This document shows positions 1 through 6,726 of a stretch of DNA of 9,355 nt, piece by piece (the stretch's first letter is position 1; every line of letters begins with the position of its first letter). The position numbers and the translations under genes are program-made. Source of the stretch: Agromyces sp. (GTDB lineage Bacteria; Actinomycetota; Actinomycetes; Actinomycetales; Microbacteriaceae); the NCBI GenBank assembly GCA_031178025.1, contig JAPSJU010000068.1:1-9355 (forward strand). The letters are read 5' to 3'. The notes under the pieces are model-generated. The model saw nothing but the letters and a program-made list of their open reading frames with translations. It ran no database searches and was not told the DNA's origin.

Positions 1-197
1 ACCTGCTCGAGGCGGGACGCGATCCCGGCCTCGCGGGCGCCCGAGTCGCGAGCGCGACGGCGAGCCCCGACTTCGGCATGTGCGGACGGCTGCAGCGCTA
101 CGAGACGCGAATCTCCGGGCCGGGCGCGGCCCTGCCCTCCGCCACGACCCCGACCGGGCCGGCCGTGCCGGCGATTTCGAAGGAGACCCATGCCTGA
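1..197 (+). CDS. C-terminal end of an unidentified protein (5' end lies outside the window)
   Basis: The frame starting at base 3 is open from the left edge to a TGA at 195-197 and gives about 64 residues. The other two forward frames translate to arginine/proline-rich strings typical of shadow frames in high-GC DNA. This frame has a more balanced composition, with segments such as LLEAGRDPGLAG and DFGMCGRLQRYETRI, and a low-complexity A/P/T-rich tail. Its stop lies 8 bases inside the following oxidoreductase gene, whose ribosome binding site sits within this reading frame, so the two are probably translated together from one message. I do not recognise the family from this fragment. No membrane segment or catalytic motif is visible. 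Given the neighbours, a sugar-metabolism enzyme is plausible, but that is context only. Confidence 0.6.
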   Translation, partial: LLEAGRDPGLAGARVASATASPDFGMCGRLQRYETRISGPGAALPSATTPTGPAVPAISKETHA

Positions 198-1284
198 GTC
201 CCGTCCGCTCCGCGCCGCGATCGTCGGCACCGGCGCGATCGCGAACGCCCACGCCGCGGCGATCGCGGCCACGTCCGCGGCCGAGCTCGTCGCCGTCGCC
301 GACCGGACCCCCGCGTCCGCCTCGGCCTTCGCCGAGCGCTGGGGCGACCCTGCGGTGTTCGGCTCCCTCGACGAGCTGCTCGCGAGCGGGCGTGTCGACG
401 TGCTGCACATCTGCACCCCGCCGAGCGTGCACGCCGAGCAGGCGATCGCCGCGCTCGACGCCGGCCTGCACGTGATCTGCGAGAAGCCCGCCGCGCTCTC
501 GCTCGACGAGCTCGAGGCGATGACGGATGCCGCCGAGCGCAACGACCGGCGATTCGCCGTCGTCTTCCAGCAGCGCACCGGCTCCGCGGCGGCCCACGTG
601 CGCACCCTCCTCGACTCCGGAGCGCTCGGGCGACCGCTCGTCGCCACCTGCCAGACGCTCTGGTACCGAGACCCCGAGTACTTCGCGGTGCCCTGGCGCG
701 GCAAGTGGGCCACGGAGGGCGGCGGACCGACGCTCGGGCACGGCATCCACCAGATCGACCTGCTCGCCTGGCTCCTCGGCGACTGGGCGAGCGTGCAGGG
801 CCAGCTCTGGCGCCTCGATCGGGAGACGCAGACCGAGGATGTCTCGACGGCGGTGGTCCTCTTCAGAAGCGGCACCGTGGCGTCGGTCATCACGAGCGCC
901 CTCTCGCCGCGGGAGACGAGTTCGATCCGCATCGACACGGAACGCGCGACGGTCACCGTCGACCACCTCTACGGGCACGGCCACGACAACTGGCGCATCA
1001 CGCCCGCGCCGCACGTCGACGAGGCCGTCGCGGCGTCCTGGGCGTTTCCCGAGGTCGAGGAGCCGAGCGGGCACGACCCGCTCATCCGCGACATCTACGC
1101 CGCCATCCACAGCGGAGAGCCGCTTCCGTCGACCGCGACCGACGCGGCACGCTCGTTCGAGATCGTGACCGCGATCTACTCGTCGGCGGCCACGGGGACG
1201 GCGGTCACGCCCGCGTCCCTCCGCGATGACGTGGATCGACGCCGGAGCCTCGAGAGCCCGGTGACGGAGCTGCGCCACGGGTGA
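190..1284 (+). CDS. Gfo/Idh/MocA family NAD(P)-dependent oxidoreductase
   Basis: This 364-residue cytoplasmic protein is a probable sugar or sugar-alcohol dehydrogenase. The N-terminal Rossmann fold shows the dinucleotide-binding motif GTGAIA at residues 13-18. The family EKP motif, with the catalytic-site lysine, is at residues 98-100. The C-terminal substrate domain begins around residue 125 and carries GGGPTLGHGIHQID, with H187 and D190 in the usual H-x-x-D positions. The family often has Asp four residues before this His, where this protein has G183 followed by H184; I believe a recognisable subfamily shares this. The ATG is chosen because AAGGAGA at 180-186 precedes it and the Rossmann strand begins at residue 8. 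The gene overlaps the upstream one by 8 bases and is separated from the transporter operon by a regulated promoter. It may oxidise a monosaccharide released from imported glycosides, but the substrate cannot be read from the sequence. Confidence 0.93.
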   Translation: MPESRPLRAAIVGTGAIANAHAAAIAATSAAELVAVADRTPASASAFAERWGDPAVFGSLDELLASGRVDVLHICTPPSVHAEQAIAALDAGLHVICEKPAALSLDELEAMTDAAERNDRRFAVVFQQRTGSAAAHVRTLLDSGALGRPLVATCQTLWYRDPEYFAVPWRGKWATEGGGPTLGHGIHQIDLLAWLLGDWASVQGQLWRLDRETQTEDVSTAVVLFRSGTVASVITSALSPRETSSIRIDTERATVTVDHLYGHGHDNWRITPAPHVDEAVAASWAFPEVEEPSGHDPLIRDIYAAIHSGEPLPSTATDAARSFEIVTAIYSSAATGTAVTPASLRDDVDRRRSLESPVTELRHG

Positions 1285-1355
1285 CGCGCCAGTCGCCCGC
1301 GCCCGCTCGGGCGTCGGACCGAGGACGCACGCCGTCGAGGTTCAGATAACGGATT

Positions 1356-1367
1356 GAAACGATTTTC
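1356..1367. promoter_or_regulatory. Possible second LacI-family half-operator upstream of the -35 box
   Basis: The sequence GAAACGATTTTC has inverted GAAA/TTTC arms around four central bases, including CG, like many LacI/GalR-family sites. It lies 10 bases upstream of the predicted -35 element. Its centre is 53 bases, close to five helical turns, from the centre of the stronger operator at 1407-1422, so both could sit on the same face of the DNA. The match is short and could be chance. Confidence 0.3.
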
Positions 1368-1376
1368 TCGCCTCGG

Positions 1377-1405
1377 TTGACCGTGGGCCCAACCTGGGTT
1401 ACATT
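1377..1405 (+). promoter_or_regulatory. Sigma70-type promoter of the fucoside transporter operon
   Basis: A -35 box TTGACC at 1377-1382 and a -10 box TACATT at 1400-1405 are separated by exactly 17 bases. Transcription would start near 1411-1413, giving a leader of about 60 bases before the binding-protein start codon at 1473. The local AT content is higher than in the flanking coding DNA. The predicted start point falls inside the LacI-type palindrome at 1407-1422, so a bound repressor would block initiation. Confidence 0.7.
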
Positions 1406-1406
1406 T

Positions 1407-1422
1407 GGGGAAGCGCTTTCCC
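1407..1422. promoter_or_regulatory. LacI-family repressor operator
   Basis: GGGGAAGCGCTTTCCC is a 16-base palindrome with a single mismatched pair (base 4 against base 13), centred on GC. This AAGCGCTT core with the central CG-type step is the classic form of LacI/GalR-family operators controlling sugar operons. It begins one base after the -10 box and covers the predicted transcription start, the position expected for repression. The regulator gene is not in the window. The inducer would probably be an imported sugar or its hydrolysis product. Confidence 0.75.
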
Positions 1423-1472
1423 AATCACAGCGAGAGCACCACGCAGACAGAGACGTTTCCGGGAGGACAACG

Positions 1473-2789
1473 ATGTTCAACATTCGCAAGCGCCGCGCGG
1501 CGGCCGCTGCGGCGGCCCTGACGGCGAGCGCAGCACTCGTGCTCACAGGCTGCGCGGGCGGCGGCAGCGAAGAGGCCGGCGCCACCTACGACCCCGACGA
1601 GAAGGTCACCCTCAACCTCGCCTTCTGGGGCAACGACGTCCGCGCCGCGCTCTACGACGAGGCGATCACCGCGTTCAACGAGGAGTACCCGAACATCACG
1701 GTCAACTCCTCATTCCTCGGCTTCCCCGAGTTCTGGGAGAAGCGGCAGACCGAAGCAGCCGGCGGCGGACTGCCCGACGTGATGCAGTTCGACTACTCGT
1801 ACCTGCGCCAGTACTCCGAGAACGGGCTGCTGCTCGACCTCGAGCCCTACCTGGGCAACATCATCGACACCGAGCCGCTCAGCGAGAACATCCTCCAGAT
1901 CGGCGTCGTCGGCGGCGAGACCACGGGCATCCCGACCTCGACCAACGCCTGGGGCATGTACACCAACCCCAAGCTGCTCGAGCAGGTCGGCGTCGAGGAG
2001 TTCGGCGGCGGATCGTGGGAGGACTACGACGACTGGATGAAGGAAGTGACCGACGCGGCGGCGGCAGCCGGCGTCGAGCTGTGGGGCGGCACCGACTACA
2101 CGGGCCGGATCCAGAACTTCGAGATCCAGCAGCGCGCGAAGGGCGAAGACCTCTTCACCGATGAGGGCGAGCCGAACTTCACCGAGGAGGACCTCGCCGA
2201 GTTCTGGGAGCAGGCCGACACGATCCGCACCGACGGCACCGTGATCGGCCAGCAGCGCCTCGAGGAGGTCTACCCCCTCTCGGGCTTCGACGCGGCGCTC
2301 ACCGCGAGCGAGCTCACGTGGGACAACTTCGGCGCCGGCTACCTCGGCAACCTGGGCGAGAGCTACACCGAGCTCGGACTCGTCGAGCCGCCCGTGACCG
2401 AGGAAGGCGCGCAGGACCTCTACCTGAAGCCCTCGATGCTGCACTCGATCGCCTCGACGACCGAGCACCCCGAGGCCGCGGCGACGCTCGTGAACTTCCT
2501 CGTGAACAGCCCCGAGGCGGGCGCTGCCTTCGGCACCAACCGCGGCCTGCCGGCATCCGAGACGATGCTCGAGGGCGCGGAGCTCGATCCGCTGGGCCAG
2601 CAGATCGCCGACTACGAGGCATCCATCCAGGACCGCCTCGGCGACGCCCCGCCCGTGCCGATCGTCGGCTACGGCACCCTCGAGGAGAAGTTCCGCCTCA
2701 TCGGCCAGGAGCTCGGCTACGGCACCCTGACCGTCGATGAGGCCGTCGACCAGTTCTTCGGCGAGATGGACGTCGTCCTCAATCAGTAA
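1473..2789 (+). CDS. ABC transporter sugar-binding lipoprotein (extracellular solute-binding protein family 1)
   Basis: This 438-residue lipoprotein captures the sugar ligand for the two permeases encoded downstream. A basic N-terminus (FNIRKRR) is followed by an Ala/Leu hydrophobic stretch and the lipobox LTGC, with the lipidated cysteine at residue 27. The mature protein starts with a flexible GGGSEEAG linker and then VTLNLAFWGND, a typical first strand of the UgpB/MalE-like fold. Length is usual for the family. The ATG at 1473 has GGAGG at 1462-1466 and puts the signal peptide at the N-terminus; an in-frame start farther upstream would translate through the promoter and operator. It is the first gene of the LacI-type operon, and a stable hairpin after its stop may set its level above that of the permeases. 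The GH29 gene in the same operon suggests a fucosylated ligand; this is inference from context. Confidence 0.95.
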   Translation: MFNIRKRRAAAAAAALTASAALVLTGCAGGGSEEAGATYDPDEKVTLNLAFWGNDVRAALYDEAITAFNEEYPNITVNSSFLGFPEFWEKRQTEAAGGGLPDVMQFDYSYLRQYSENGLLLDLEPYLGNIIDTEPLSENILQIGVVGGETTGIPTSTNAWGMYTNPKLLEQVGVEEFGGGSWEDYDDWMKEVTDAAAAAGVELWGGTDYTGRIQNFEIQQRAKGEDLFTDEGEPNFTEEDLAEFWEQADTIRTDGTVIGQQRLEEVYPLSGFDAALTASELTWDNFGAGYLGNLGESYTELGLVEPPVTEEGAQDLYLKPSMLHSIASTTEHPEAAATLVNFLVNSPEAGAAFGTNRGLPASETMLEGAELDPLGQQIADYEASIQDRLGDAPPVPIVGYGTLEEKFRLIGQELGYGTLTVDEAVDQFFGEMDVVLNQ

Positions 2790-2803
2790 GGCTGAGACAG
2801 CGC

Positions 2804-2839
2804 CGCCGGGCCCGGCTCCACAATCGGCTGGGCCCGGCG
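2804..2839 (+). terminator. Strong intercistronic hairpin: partial terminator or mRNA-stabilising stem
   Basis: Perfect 10-base arms CGCCGGGCCC (2804-2813) and GGGCCCGGCG (2830-2839) pair with each other. The stem can extend by four inner pairs, including two G-U, to leave an 8-base loop at 2818-2825. It starts 14 bases after the binding-protein stop and is followed by TACTGTTTC, only a weak T-run. It is therefore more likely a leaky terminator or a 3' stabiliser of the binding-protein message than a full stop. The permease start lies 33 bases further on with no promoter that I can recognise in between, so read-through is needed. Confidence 0.65.
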
Positions 2840-2872
2840 TACTGTTTCAGGCGAGGAACCTGGAGACCACAC

Positions 2873-3886
2873 GTGAGCACGGAAACCGAATCGATCGTCA
2901 CGGCCGAGGCCGGGTCGAGGAGCATGCGGCGCGGCATGCGCGAACTCCGCCGCGCCGAAGGCGGGGGCAAGGTCCCCGCCTCAGCGGGCAGGCGGGCGCA
3001 CGGGCGCCGGGAGACCCTCGCCGGGTACGGATTCCTCGTGCCGTGGCTGATCGGGTTCCTCGGGCTGACCGTCGGCCCCATGATCTACTCGCTGTACCTC
3101 GCGTTCACGAGGTACAACCTCTTCACGGAGCCCGAGTGGGTCGGGTTCGACAACTTCGTGCGCATGTTCACGGACGACCCGAACTACATGCAGTCCGTGC
3201 AGATCACCCTCGTCTACGTGCTGGTCGGAACGCCGATCAAGCTCGCGGCGGCGCTGGGCATCGCACTGCTCCTGAACTATCGCAACAAGGGGTCGGGCTT
3301 CTTCCGGTCCTCGTTCTACGCGCCGTCGCTCATCGGCGCCTCGGTGTCGGTCGCCATCGTGTGGCGGGCGATGTTCTCGACGAACGGCCCGGTCGACAGC
3401 TCGCTGAGCCTCTTCGGCATCGAGCTGGGCGGGTGGGTCGGCAACGTGGCCCTCGTGCTGCCGATGATGATCCTGCTGGCGGTGTGGCAGTTCGGCGCGC
3501 CGATGGTGATCTTCCTCGCCGGACTGAAGCAGGTTCCGGCGGAGCTGTACGAGGCGGCCGAGGTCGACGGCGCCGGGCCGATGCGCAAGTTCTGGTCGGT
3601 GACCATCCCGATGCTCTCGCCCGTCATCTTCTTCAACCTGCTGCTCGAGACGATCAACGCGTTCCAGGTGTTCGCGTCGGCGTTCATCATCTCGAACGGC
3701 TCGGGCGGGCCGGCCGGGATGACGAACTTCTACACGGTCTACCTGTACAAGCGCGGCTTCGCGGACCTGCAGATGGGCTACGCCGCCGCGATGGCCTGGG
3801 TGCTCGTGATCGTCGTCGCGATCATCGCCTTCATTCTGTTCAAGACCCAGAAGTCCTGGGTGCACTACGCCGGAGAGAACCGATGA
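2873..3886 (+). CDS. ABC sugar transporter permease, MalF/UgpA type
   Basis: This 337-residue inner-membrane protein forms half of the translocation channel. A basic cytoplasmic tail of about 48 residues precedes the first membrane span (about 51-77, with FLVPWLIGFLGL), and several further hydrophobic spans follow. The cytoplasmic EAA loop that docks the ATPase is clear: EAAEVDGAG at residues 227-235, followed by the IPMLSP segment. The GTG at 2873 is preferred because GGAG at 2862-2865 lies 7 bases upstream and no better start precedes the first span; the internal Met residues near positions 18 and 22 are possible but lack a comparable site. The stop overlaps the next permease ATG by 4 bases. 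The pairing with a MalG-type partner and the upstream binding protein is the standard CUT1 layout. Confidence 0.95.
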   Translation: MSTETESIVTAEAGSRSMRRGMRELRRAEGGGKVPASAGRRAHGRRETLAGYGFLVPWLIGFLGLTVGPMIYSLYLAFTRYNLFTEPEWVGFDNFVRMFTDDPNYMQSVQITLVYVLVGTPIKLAAALGIALLLNYRNKGSGFFRSSFYAPSLIGASVSVAIVWRAMFSTNGPVDSSLSLFGIELGGWVGNVALVLPMMILLAVWQFGAPMVIFLAGLKQVPAELYEAAEVDGAGPMRKFWSVTIPMLSPVIFFNLLLETINAFQVFASAFIISNGSGGPAGMTNFYTVYLYKRGFADLQMGYAAAMAWVLVIVVAIIAFILFKTQKSWVHYAGENR

Positions 3887-4800
3887 GCACGACCACGGAT
3901 GTCCCTCGCGCCGAGTTCGCCGAGATCGCCACGAACGCCGGGCCACCGCGGCGGCGGCGCATGAAGCGCAGCTCGGTGAACACGATCATCTGGTTCGTGG
4001 TGCTGCTCGCCTTCACGGCGATCGTGCTGTACCCCCTCGTATGGCTGCTGTTCTCGACGTTCAAGCCCTCGTCCGAGTTCGGACAGAACCCCGGGCTGAT
4101 CCCCGACAACCCGACGATCGAGAACTACATCAAGGTCGCCGAGGGCATCGGGGGCACCCCGCTGTGGCAGTTCTTCGCGAACTCGCTGTTCATCGCGGTG
4201 ATGGCGGTCATCGGCACCATCATCTCGTCGGCGCTGGCCGCGTACGCGTTCGCGCGCATCAGGTTCAAGGGCGTCGGCGTGCTCTTCGCGGCGATGATCG
4301 GCACCCTGCTGCTGCCGTTCCACGTGATCATCATCCCGCAGTACATCATGTTCAATAAGCTCGAACTGGTGGACACGTACTGGCCGCTGATCCTCCCGAA
4401 GTTCCTGGCGACCGAGGCCTTCTTCGTGTTCCTGATCGTGCAGTTCATCCGCAACATCCCGCGCGACATGGACGAGGCCGCGCGCATCGATGGCGCCGGG
4501 CACATCCGGATCTTCTTCTCGATCATCGTGCCGCTCATCAAGCCCGCGCTGATCACGAGTGCCATCTTCACGTTCATCTGGACCTGGAACGACTTCCTCG
4601 GCCCACTCCTCTACGTGAACAGTCCGGAGAAGTACCCGTTGCCGATCGCGCTGCGCCTCTACAACGATGCGACCTCCACCTCCGACTACGGCGCCACCGT
4701 CGCCGTGTCCTTCCTGGCGCTCCTGCCGATCCTGATCTTCTTCATCGTCTTCCAGCGCTTCCTCGTCGCCGGCGTGGCCACGCAGGGCCTGAAGGGGTAG
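3883..4800 (+). CDS. ABC sugar transporter permease, MalG/UgpE type
   Basis: This 305-residue inner-membrane protein is the second channel subunit. An N-terminal cytoplasmic segment with an RRRRMKR cluster leads into the first span (about residues 32-56), followed by the periplasmic-side FSTFKPSSEF segment typical of MalG-like permeases. The EAA loop is at residues 198-206 (EAARIDGAG), followed by IIVPLIKPA. The C-terminus ends in FQRFLVAGVATQGLKG, the usual ending of this family (G-x-x-x-GAxKG-like). The ATG lies within the ATGA overlap with the upstream permease, and GGAG at 3872-3875 supports it. No ATPase gene follows, so an ATP-binding subunit must be supplied from elsewhere in the genome. 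Confidence 0.95.
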   Translation: MSTTTDVPRAEFAEIATNAGPPRRRRMKRSSVNTIIWFVVLLAFTAIVLYPLVWLLFSTFKPSSEFGQNPGLIPDNPTIENYIKVAEGIGGTPLWQFFANSLFIAVMAVIGTIISSALAAYAFARIRFKGVGVLFAAMIGTLLLPFHVIIIPQYIMFNKLELVDTYWPLILPKFLATEAFFVFLIVQFIRNIPRDMDEAARIDGAGHIRIFFSIIVPLIKPALITSAIFTFIWTWNDFLGPLLYVNSPEKYPLPIALRLYNDATSTSDYGATVAVSFLALLPILIFFIVFQRFLVAGVATQGLKG

Positions 4801-4806
4801 TCGCCC

Positions 4807-5493
4807 GTGTCCCGCGCCAGCACCCGCGCCCGCGCCGCCAGGCGAGCCGCCCTCTCCGGGAGCGGCCCGACCCGTGACGACTCCGTCGCCGAGGCCCGCT
4901 TCCCGGGCGCGCGGAGCGCGTTCGGCCTGCTCGGCGAAGTGCTGCTGGTCGGGATCCTGGTCGCACTCGTCTCCCTCCCCGTGCTGACGCTGCCCGTCGC
5001 CCTCGCCGCCGGCGTGCGGCACCTGCGCCGGTACCTGCGGGCCGAGGACTCCGCGCTCGACCGGTTCTGGCGCGATGTGCGCGCGGGGCTCGTCGGATCG
5101 CTCGGCGTCGGGGCGGCATCCGTCGTCCTCGTGCTGGTGCTGCTGCTCGACATCGATCTCGCGGCGACAGGCCTGCTCCCGGGCGGTCCCATCGTCGGTC
5201 TCGTCGGCTGGGCCGGACTCGCCGTGCTCGCGCTCGTGCTGTTCACGGCGGCAGGCCGTTGGAGCCCCGGACTCGGCTGGCTCGGCGCGCTCAGGTCGGT
5301 GCCGGGCCTGCTGCGCGGGGATGTCGCGGGGGCCGCGTACCTCCTCGCGACGGCGATCTTCGCCGCGACCGTGACCTGGCAGCTCGTGCCGCTCGTGATC
5401 CCCGCGCTCGGCTGTGTCGCGCTCGCGATCGTCGCCGTGCCGGAGCGGCCGCGCCGCGAGCGTGCGGCGACGTCCACGGGTTCCGCGGAGTGA
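4807..5493 (+). CDS. Small polytopic membrane protein, YesL/DUF624-like
   Basis: This 228-residue protein has a basic N-terminal tail (about 36 residues, rich in Arg and Ala) and roughly five hydrophobic segments: about 41-70, 97-117, 127-148, 173-190 and 193-213. The first ends in LPVLTLPVALAAGVRHLRRYL, which resembles the proline-containing first span and following Arg-rich loop of YesL/DUF624 proteins. Those proteins are often encoded beside CUT1 sugar transporters; their biochemical role is not established. The GTG at 4807 lies 6 bases after the permease stop, with GAAGGGG at 4791-4797 as ribosome binding site. Its stop overlaps the fucosidase start. It could be an accessory of the transporter or a membrane sensor; the sequence shows no enzymatic motif. 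The family assignment is from pattern memory and is moderate. Confidence 0.8.
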   Translation: MSRASTRARAARRAALSGSGPTRDDSVAEARFPGARSAFGLLGEVLLVGILVALVSLPVLTLPVALAAGVRHLRRYLRAEDSALDRFWRDVRAGLVGSLGVGAASVVLVLVLLLDIDLAATGLLPGGPIVGLVGWAGLAVLALVLFTAAGRWSPGLGWLGALRSVPGLLRGDVAGAAYLLATAIFAATVTWQLVPLVIPALGCVALAIVAVPERPRRERAATSTGSAE

Positions 5494-6695
5494 GCGGGTC
5501 GTCCCGTCCCCTCCCGCAATGGGCGCTGGACGCGAGCCTCGGCATCTTCGTGCACTGGGGCGCGTACTCCGTGCCCGCATGGGCCGAGCCGACGGGCGCC
5601 CTCGGCGCCGTACCGGATGACGAGTGGTTCGCGCACAACGCCTACGCCGAGTGGTACGCGAACACCATCCGCATCGAGGGCTCCCCGGCGGCGCGGCACC
5701 ACGCGCGGGAGTACGGCGGCGCCCCCTATGCCGACTTCCTCGACGCGTGGCGGGCCGAGGCGTACGACCCCGCCGACTGGACCCGGCTCTTCCGCGCCGT
5801 CGGCGCCGACTACGTCGTGCCGACGACGAAGCACCACGACGGCATCGCCCTGTGGGAGGCGCCGGGCGCCGGCGATCTCACCACCGTCGCGCGCGGGCCC
5901 CGTCGCGACCTCATCGCGCCACTCGCCGACGCGGTGCGCGCCGAGGGCATGCGCTTCGGCGTCTACTACTCGGGTGGGCTCGACTGGGCCTTCACCGACT
6001 TCCCGCCGCACCGATCGAGCGACGACGTCGCGAGGCTCAGGCCGACGGATGCCGCGTACAACGCCTACGCCCACGGCCATGTCGCCGACCTCATCGAGCG
6101 CTTCCGTCCCGAGCTCATCTGGAACGACATCGAGTGGCCCGATGCAGGCAAGGAACCCGGTCCGCATTCGCTCGCCTCGCTGCTCGCTCGCTACCGCGAG
6201 GTGGTGCCCGAGGGCATCGTGAACGACCGCTGGGGTGCCGACGTCTGGGACTACCGCACGAGCGAGTACGACCACGCCACGGAGAACGAGGCCGGACCGG
6301 GCTGGGAGCACTGCCGCGGGCTCGGCTTCTCCTTCGGCTACAACCGCGTCGAAGACGAGTCGCTCACGCTCTCCCCGCGCGAGCTCGCCCGCCTCTACGC
6401 CGACGTCGTGGCTCGCGGGGGACGACTGCTGCTGAACGTCGGCCCGACCGCCGCCGGCGAGATCCCCCCGGTGCAGCGCCGGACGCTCGAGGGCGTCGCC
6501 GGCTGGATGACGGACGTGAAGCCCCTCACGATCGGGCGCCGACCGCTGGCCGCCGACGAGGTCGAGGTGACGGATGCCTCGTGGTGGCGCGCGTGGGCGA
6601 CGCCTGACGGCGTCGTGGTGATCGCCGACGGGCCCGGGGCGTCCGTTCACGTTCGCGACGGTCGGCCGGTCGTCGTGGTGGCCCTGCCCGCCTGA
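5490..6695 (+). CDS. Alpha-L-fucosidase, glycoside hydrolase family 29, cytoplasmic
   Basis: This 401-residue retaining glycosidase removes alpha-linked L-fucose. The GH29 barrel begins almost at once with LGIFVHWGAYSVPAW (H22), followed by EWYANTIRIEGSP, the active-site TTKHHDG (H115, H116), the strand FGVYYSGGLDW, and LIWNDIEWPDAGK with the likely nucleophile D213. Next come VNDRWG, and GWEHCRGLGFSFGYN with E273 at the place of the acid/base in the Thermotoga maritima enzyme as I remember it. GGRLLLNVGP closes the core. The C-terminal beta region is short and there is no carbohydrate-binding module. No signal peptide is present, so hydrolysis is inside the cell on imported substrate. The GTG at 5490 is chosen because it forms a GTGA overlap with the upstream stop and leaves about 16 residues before the first barrel strand; it lacks a strong ribosome binding site and probably relies on translational coupling. 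Confidence 0.95.
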   Translation: MSGSSRPLPQWALDASLGIFVHWGAYSVPAWAEPTGALGAVPDDEWFAHNAYAEWYANTIRIEGSPAARHHAREYGGAPYADFLDAWRAEAYDPADWTRLFRAVGADYVVPTTKHHDGIALWEAPGAGDLTTVARGPRRDLIAPLADAVRAEGMRFGVYYSGGLDWAFTDFPPHRSSDDVARLRPTDAAYNAYAHGHVADLIERFRPELIWNDIEWPDAGKEPGPHSLASLLARYREVVPEGIVNDRWGADVWDYRTSEYDHATENEAGPGWEHCRGLGFSFGYNRVEDESLTLSPRELARLYADVVARGGRLLLNVGPTAAGEIPPVQRRTLEGVAGWMTDVKPLTIGRRPLAADEVEVTDASWWRAWATPDGVVVIADGPGASVHVRDGRPVVVVALPA

Positions 6696-6714
6696 GCTCG
6701 CCCGGGGCAGGGTC
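6680..6714 (+). terminator. Possible hairpin terminator spanning the fucosidase stop codon
   Basis: CCCTGCCC (6682-6689) pairs with GGGCAGGG (6705-6712), and the stem extends outward by a G-U and a G-C pair. The 15-base loop contains the fucosidase TGA. No T-run follows, so it does not look like a classic intrinsic terminator. Its position at the operon end, just before a new promoter, makes a role in termination or 3'-end protection plausible. Confidence 0.35.
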
Positions 6715-6726
6715 GGTGCGCGGACG

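Noticed and set aside
1294..1313. Hairpin CGCCCG/CGGGCG after the oxidoreductase gene as a terminator
   Set aside because: The stem is only six pairs with an 8-base loop and no T-run, which is expected by chance in DNA of this composition.
1377..1472. In-frame N-terminal extension of the binding protein starting with TTG at 1377
   Set aside because: It would translate through the promoter and the LacI-type operator and would place the lipoprotein signal 32 residues inside the protein. The ATG at 1473 has a good ribosome binding site and puts the signal at the N-terminus.
2737..3882. Apparent fusion upstream of the second permease
   Set aside because: The extra sequence is an Arg-rich shadow of the first permease gene in another frame. 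The ATG at 3883 in the ATGA overlap is the natural start.
5259..5489. N-terminal extension of the fucosidase
   Set aside because: It overlaps the membrane-protein gene in another frame, is Arg/Ala-rich and resembles no GH29 sequence. The GTG at 5490 fits the family start and the 4-base overlap.
190..6695. GAT codons seem to occur mainly before a G, as in acggatgcc
   Set aside because: It looks like a context-dependent codon habit of this kind of genome, but codons beginning with G are so common here that only a full count against GAC could show a real bias.
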